Below the pieces are notes generated by a model. It had not been told where the DNA came from. It did not search any database and saw only the letters and a list, made by a program, of their open reading frames with translations. A stretch of DNA of 64,000 nucleotides from Bacillus sp. DNRA2 (GTDB taxonomy: Bacteria; Bacillota; Bacilli; Bacillales; Cytobacillaceae): the NCBI RefSeq assembly GCF_012843265.1, contig NZ_JABAIT010000016.1, positions 1-64,000 on the forward strand. Reading direction: 5' to 3'. A program made the translations under genes and the position numbers. Of the stretch, positions 60,869 through 64,000 are shown one piece after another (positions within the stretch are counted from its first letter, which is position 1; every line of letters begins with the position of its first letter).

Positions 60869-61564
60869 ATGAAATATTTTCTTACCCGGTTACTACGTCT
60901 AATATTCGGACTTTTCTTATATTCACTTGGCATCGTCATTACGATGAATGCCAATATTGGTTATGCCCCATGGGATGTACTTCATGTTGGGTTGGCCAAA
61001 ACAATCGGTATGAGTATCGGAAACGTTTCCATAATAGCGGGAGTGTTGATTGGCGTGGTCACTGTACTATTTGGTGAAAAACTCGGAGTCGGCACGATTT
61101 TGAATATGGTGTTGATTGGGTTGTTTTTAGACATGCTAATTAGTATTGATATTATCCCAGTCGCAAGCAATTACGTGTTTGGAATCCTCATGGTCCTTGT
61201 AGGGTTGTATATTATTGCTTTAGCATCGTACTTTTACATAGGATCAGGGTTCGGAGCTGGTCCAAGGGATAGTTTAATGGTGGCATTAACACGAAAAACA
61301 GGCTTACCAGTTGGGATTTGTCGCGGGACAATCGAGTTTTTAGCAGTCATTATCGGTTGGAAACTAGGAGGTATGGTTGGATTCGGAACAATCATATCAG
61401 CATTTATGATTGGATTTTGTGTTCAAACAACCTTTAAAATGCTAAAATTTGATCCTACAAAAGTGGAACACGAAACAATGGATCATACATTTAACTTTCT
61501 GTTTAGCAATAAAAGCGAACTAAAACAACTAGAAAAACATAAAGATAACACGACTTCTCTTTAA
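60869..61564 (+). CDS. YczE/YyaS/YitT-type membrane protein
   Basis: This 231-residue protein has five to six membrane segments and the family pattern N-I-G-Y-A-P-W-D-V-L near residue 29 and S-G-F-G-A-G-P-R-D-S-L near residue 126, a duplicated P-x-D motif. It resembles YczE-like proteins of unknown function, some of which appear in biotin or small-molecule transport contexts. Divergent from bioDA and next to a BirA-type operator, it may be a biotin-related transporter (inference). A GTGGAG site precedes ATG 60869. Confidence 0.85.
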   Translation: MKYFLTRLLRLIFGLFLYSLGIVITMNANIGYAPWDVLHVGLAKTIGMSIGNVSIIAGVLIGVVTVLFGEKLGVGTILNMVLIGLFLDMLISIDIIPVASNYVFGILMVLVGLYIIALASYFYIGSGFGAGPRDSLMVALTRKTGLPVGICRGTIEFLAVIIGWKLGGMVGFGTIISAFMIGFCVQTTFKMLKFDPTKVEHETMDHTFNFLFSNKSELKQLEKHKDNTTSL

Positions 61565-61568
61565 AATA

Positions 61569-61599
61569 AAAATGGAGACACTAATCGTCTCCATTTTTT
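61569..61599. terminator. Bidirectional terminator
   Basis: An 11-bp stem AAAATGGAGAC/GTCTCCATTTT (61569-61579 with 61587-61597) lies between the convergent YczE-like and TauE-like genes. Confidence 0.88.
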
Positions 61600-61601
61600 A
61601 T

Positions 61602-62390
61602 TTAAAAACTACTGCTATAAAGACTCATCCACGTTTTAATTGCAGTTACAAAGATGATGGCCCCCATAATGTATTGCAGTGCCCTTGTATTTAATCTTTT
61701 TCCAGCATTAGCTCCCAATGGGGTTGCTATCAAGCTAGCGATTACCAAAATTAGTGAAGGCAAGACTTCCACTTGACCTGTAATAATCTTGCCTGAAACC
61801 GAACCAATTGAGGAAATAAAGGTAATAGCTAATGATGAAGCGATCGTCATCCTGGTTGGAATCTTTAGCACAACGAGCATGATGGGTACTAAAAGAAACG
61901 CTCCCCCTGCCCCAACAATCCCTGCCGCTAATCCGACTATCAGTGAAAGCAAGGTCGCAAGCCATTTTTTAAAATTTACCTGTTCAAACGATACATCATC
62001 AATTCCCCGTTTTGGAACAAACATCAGAGCTAGTGCAATGAAAGCTAAAATTCCATATACTAAATTTATTCCACTTTCCGACAAATGAGTTGATCCCAAT
62101 CCACCTATGAAACTACCAATTAACACACTTATTCCCATATACGCAACAAGGGTTTTATTTAAATAGCCCCCTTTTCGGTAAGCCAACACCCCTGTTAACG
62201 TCGTAAACAAAACTTGTATTGCTGTAATTCCTGACACTTCGTGAGCCGTAAAAATACCAACTCCTAATGCAGCTGGAATGTAAAGTAGCATCGGATAGTT
62301 AATAATTGCCCCACCAATTCCAATCATGCCAGAAATAAATGATCCCACAAATCCGATGAGGAAGATAGTTAACATAAAACTAATATCCAT
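61602..62390 (-). CDS. TauE/SafE (TSUP) family membrane permease
   Basis: This 262-residue protein has about eight membrane segments in two inverted halves, each starting with a Gly-rich helix (G-M-I-G-I-G-G-A near residue 22 and G-A-G-G-A-F near residue 163), the hallmark of the TSUP family. Members export sulfite, sulfoacetate or similar anions, or import sulfur compounds; the substrate cannot be told. It is monocistronic and convergent with the YczE-like gene, sharing a terminator. Confidence 0.88.
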   Translation of the reverse strand: MDISFMLTIFLIGFVGSFISGMIGIGGAIINYPMLLYIPAALGVGIFTAHEVSGITAIQVLFTTLTGVLAYRKGGYLNKTLVAYMGISVLIGSFIGGLGSTHLSESGINLVYGILAFIALALMFVPKRGIDDVSFEQVNFKKWLATLLSLIVGLAAGIVGAGGAFLLVPIMLVVLKIPTRMTIASSLAITFISSIGSVSGKIITGQVEVLPSLILVIASLIATPLGANAGKRLNTRALQYIMGAIIFVTAIKTWMSLYSSSF

Positions 62391-62561
62391 TTATTCATCC
62401 TTCTTTATTAACTAATATCTTCTAATGATTCATTAATATTTGATTCCTACATAAATTATAACACTGAAGAAAACTATTAAAATATAATTGAATATTCTTC
62501 TAAATAACCTTATAATTCTCATTAGAATAGTTGGATTAAACCTAAAATGGAGGAAGAGCTT

Positions 62562-62732
62562 ATGTCGTTTTTAAATTTTCTTTTCAATGAAAAATGCCCG
62601 GTTTGTAAAAAGATATTAAATTCAAATGACACAATTAACTTTAGCGCAATAATCATAAAAGCTTGCCCTGACAATCACTACTTAAAAGAATTTCATCCAG
62701 CGCTAGAAACGTATATTGAAAGTTACCAATAA
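62562..62732 (+). CDS. Small zinc-ribbon-like protein
   Basis: This 56-residue protein has C-P-V-C near residue 12 and a further Cys and His near residue 35 (A-C-P-D-N-H), a possible half zinc ribbon. The start is ATG 62562 with GGAGG 8 nt upstream; the in-frame ATG at 62547 overlaps that site. I cannot assign a function. It stands alone. Confidence 0.65.
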   Translation: MSFLNFLFNEKCPVCKKILNSNDTINFSAIIIKACPDNHYLKEFHPALETYIESYQ

Positions 62733-62904
62733 TGGTGGCTTTCCGCTCATGTAGGAAATACTCTACACTCCTTTTTTTCACTTCCTTCATAACTTCTTCA
62801 TATGACTAATCAGTTTGCATTTTCAAGTTTTTTAGTTGGACAATTTGATTGCTTCATGCTTACTGAATAGGATATTTGAGATAAACAATAAGGGAGTGCT
62901 GTTT

Positions 62905-63414
62905 TTGTATCCAAATTACTTTGACCATTACTATGCGGGTCCAAACCAATATGATTTTTATTCGTATCCAACTCCAGTCACTGAGGCGCATGTCCATCCC
63001 CATCAATATGATGAAAGAATTTTAGGTCAAATCGGTCAAATGTTACCACCGATGGGACCACCACCAGGCTCACAACCTGGATTTCCACCAAGCGGTCCAT
63101 TTCCTGGCCAAGGACCTGGTCAATTTCCTGGCCAATTTCCTGGCCAAGGACCAGATGCAGGAGCACCAACTGCTCCGCCACCCACATTTGTTCCGGCAAA
63201 ACCTCTCTCAGCAGGTACCTTTGCCGTTGACCCCGGCAGTATCAGACGCTGTTTATTCAGATTTACTTATGTCTGGTTAAGAAATTTTCAGCAATTCTGG
63301 TTCTACCCCGTATTCGTCGGTCGAACTTCTATCTCTGGATACCGCTGGACCGGCCATAGATGGGTGTTCTTTGGCGTAAGCTTAAGACAAATCGAATCGT
63401 TTACTTGTGTTTAA
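62905..63414 (+). CDS. Proline/glycine-rich protein with conserved C-terminal domain
   Basis: This 169-residue protein has a Tyr-rich start (about 1-30), a His-rich bit (A-H-V-H-P-H), a Pro/Gly/Gln stretch (about 48-105) with repeats such as G-Q-F-P-G-Q-F-P-G-Q-G-P, and a compact C-terminal domain (about 115-169) rich in Trp, Phe and Arg (Y-R-W-T-G-H-R-W). No signal peptide is evident. The TTG start at 62905 has AGGGAGTG about 7 nt upstream. Similar Pro-rich proteins with this tail occur in Bacillus and may be spore-surface related, but I do not know a function. Confidence 0.7.
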   Translation: MYPNYFDHYYAGPNQYDFYSYPTPVTEAHVHPHQYDERILGQIGQMLPPMGPPPGSQPGFPPSGPFPGQGPGQFPGQFPGQGPDAGAPTAPPPTFVPAKPLSAGTFAVDPGSIRRCLFRFTYVWLRNFQQFWFYPVFVGRTSISGYRWTGHRWVFFGVSLRQIESFTCV

Positions 63415-63461
63415 CATAAAATCATTTAAGCAAACCGATTCAACTGAAAGGTTTTTTATAT

Positions 63462-63512
63462 AAAAAAAGTCTAATACCTTTGTATATTTACAGAGGTTTT
63501 AGACTTTTTATT
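63462..63512. terminator. Bidirectional terminator
   Basis: A long imperfect stem (63462-63484 with 63489-63512) with A-rich and T-rich flanks separates the convergent proline-rich and VOC genes. Confidence 0.75.
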
Positions 63513-63557
63513 TTACTTTTTTCAAAAAACACGAGTGTTGTATTTAATTAATATGTT

Positions 63558-63989
63558 TTACTGCGGTTGCTCTCCTGGGACATTCACTTGGAAAGTAACG
63601 CCAAACTTGTCCTTTACTTGACCATACAAGGGGCTCCAATCCGTCTTCTGAAGCGGCATAATGACCTGTCCACCATCTTCCAAAGCAGCGAAGATTTCTC
63701 TAGCTGTAGCTTCATCACTTGGATGGACGGCCATCTGGATTGAATTTCCAGGCTGATATGGCATGCCCTCGTATGTATCGCTGAACATGAGATCTGCATC
63801 ACCGACTTTCAAATGTGCATGCATAACGCGATTCTTCATGTCATCTGTCAATGGATAATTCGGGTCCTCTGGCATATCTCCGAAAGTTGTGATACCTAAC
63901 ACTTTTCCACCAAGCGCTTTCTCGTAAAAATGGACCGCTTCTCTCGTGTTACCGTTAAAAACCAGATACGGGTTCAAACTAATTGACAT
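63558..63989 (-). CDS. VOC-family protein (PhnB/YjdN-like)
   Basis: This 143-residue protein is a glyoxalase/bleomycin-resistance-fold (VOC) protein of the PhnB-like group: it opens N-P-Y-L-V-F-N-G-N-T-R-E-A-V-H-F-Y and has H-A-H-L-K-V-G-D near residue 58 and W-S-P-L-Y-G-Q-V-K-D-K-F-G near residue 118. Metal ligands and substrate are unclear in this subgroup. The start is ATG 63989 (TTG 63995 is an alternative); the expected binding site runs into the window edge, so the 5' end is less certain. Confidence 0.85.
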   Translation of the reverse strand: MSISLNPYLVFNGNTREAVHFYEKALGGKVLGITTFGDMPEDPNYPLTDDMKNRVMHAHLKVGDADLMFSDTYEGMPYQPGNSIQMAVHPSDEATAREIFAALEDGGQVIMPLQKTDWSPLYGQVKDKFGVTFQVNVPGEQPQ

Positions 63990-64000
63990 CCTCAACAGCT

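Noticed and set aside
61789-62088. 99-codon frame opposite the TauE-like gene
   Set aside because: Antisense to a clear membrane protein, with no binding site.

Overview
The window looks like chromosomal DNA of an aerobic, endospore-forming member of the Bacillaceae (Bacillus/Neobacillus-like; I do not assign a species). Reasons: low G+C, strong AGGAGG-type ribosome binding sites, frequent TTG/GTG starts, a Spo0E-type phosphatase, an alpha/beta small acid-soluble spore protein, a SigI/RsgI pair, a gerA-type germinant-receptor operon, cre-like boxes and BirA-type biotin operators. I saw no rRNA, tRNA, prophage, transposase gene or CRISPR array.

Layout. 1-2.6 kb: Spo0E-like protein, a 53-bp tandem repeat, a NERD/zinc-ribbon protein and a DNA-repair methyltransferase. 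2.7-6.0 kb: a two-gene pyruvate:ferredoxin-type oxidoreductase with fused subunits. 6.3-10.7 kb: a two-component system convergent with a four-gene redox module (secreted stalk-domain protein, one-TM protein, ApbE flavin transferase, ferric-reductase-like membrane protein). 10.8-23 kb: a carbon-oxidation island with lutABC and lactate permease, then a CdaR-type regulator with glcD-glcF; a B12-binding radical SAM protein and small, probably sporulation-linked genes lie between. 23-30.8 kb: SASP, sigI-rsgI, prfC, aroD, a DUF59 protein and a DUF3231 protein. 30.9-36.1 kb: an orphan Opp-type permease pair, one subunit fused to a degenerate M1-peptidase domain, a Ktr potassium channel subunit, and two tandem 33-residue hydrophobic peptides. 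36.3-45 kb: an atypical LuxR-type response regulator, a DUF3939-like gene, an aldolase, a secreted NlpC/P60 hydrolase, unknowns, a nitronate monooxygenase, and a coiled-coil/DUF2325-like protein behind an array of 10-bp repeats. 45-51 kb: a six-gene acyl-CoA catabolic operon. 51-54.6 kb: a ger operon with damaged or non-canonical starts. 55-64 kb: ZIP transporter, a MITE-like element, ModE-like regulator and orphan ModA, bioD-bioA, YczE-like and TauE-like membrane proteins, a proline-rich protein and a VOC protein.

How it fits together. LutABC/LutP and GlcDF with CdaR let the cell take up and oxidise lactate and glycolate under apparent carbon catabolite control. The acyl-CoA operon carries activation, dehydrogenation, hydration, ketoreduction and thiolysis enzymes for one acid substrate. 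The most unusual content is the paired glycine-zipper micro-peptides beside a response regulator whose phospho-acceptor Asp is Glu, the permease/pseudo-peptidase fusion, the redox module with a possible cytoplasmic flavinylation tail, the phased 10-bp repeat arrays, and the eroded germination operon.
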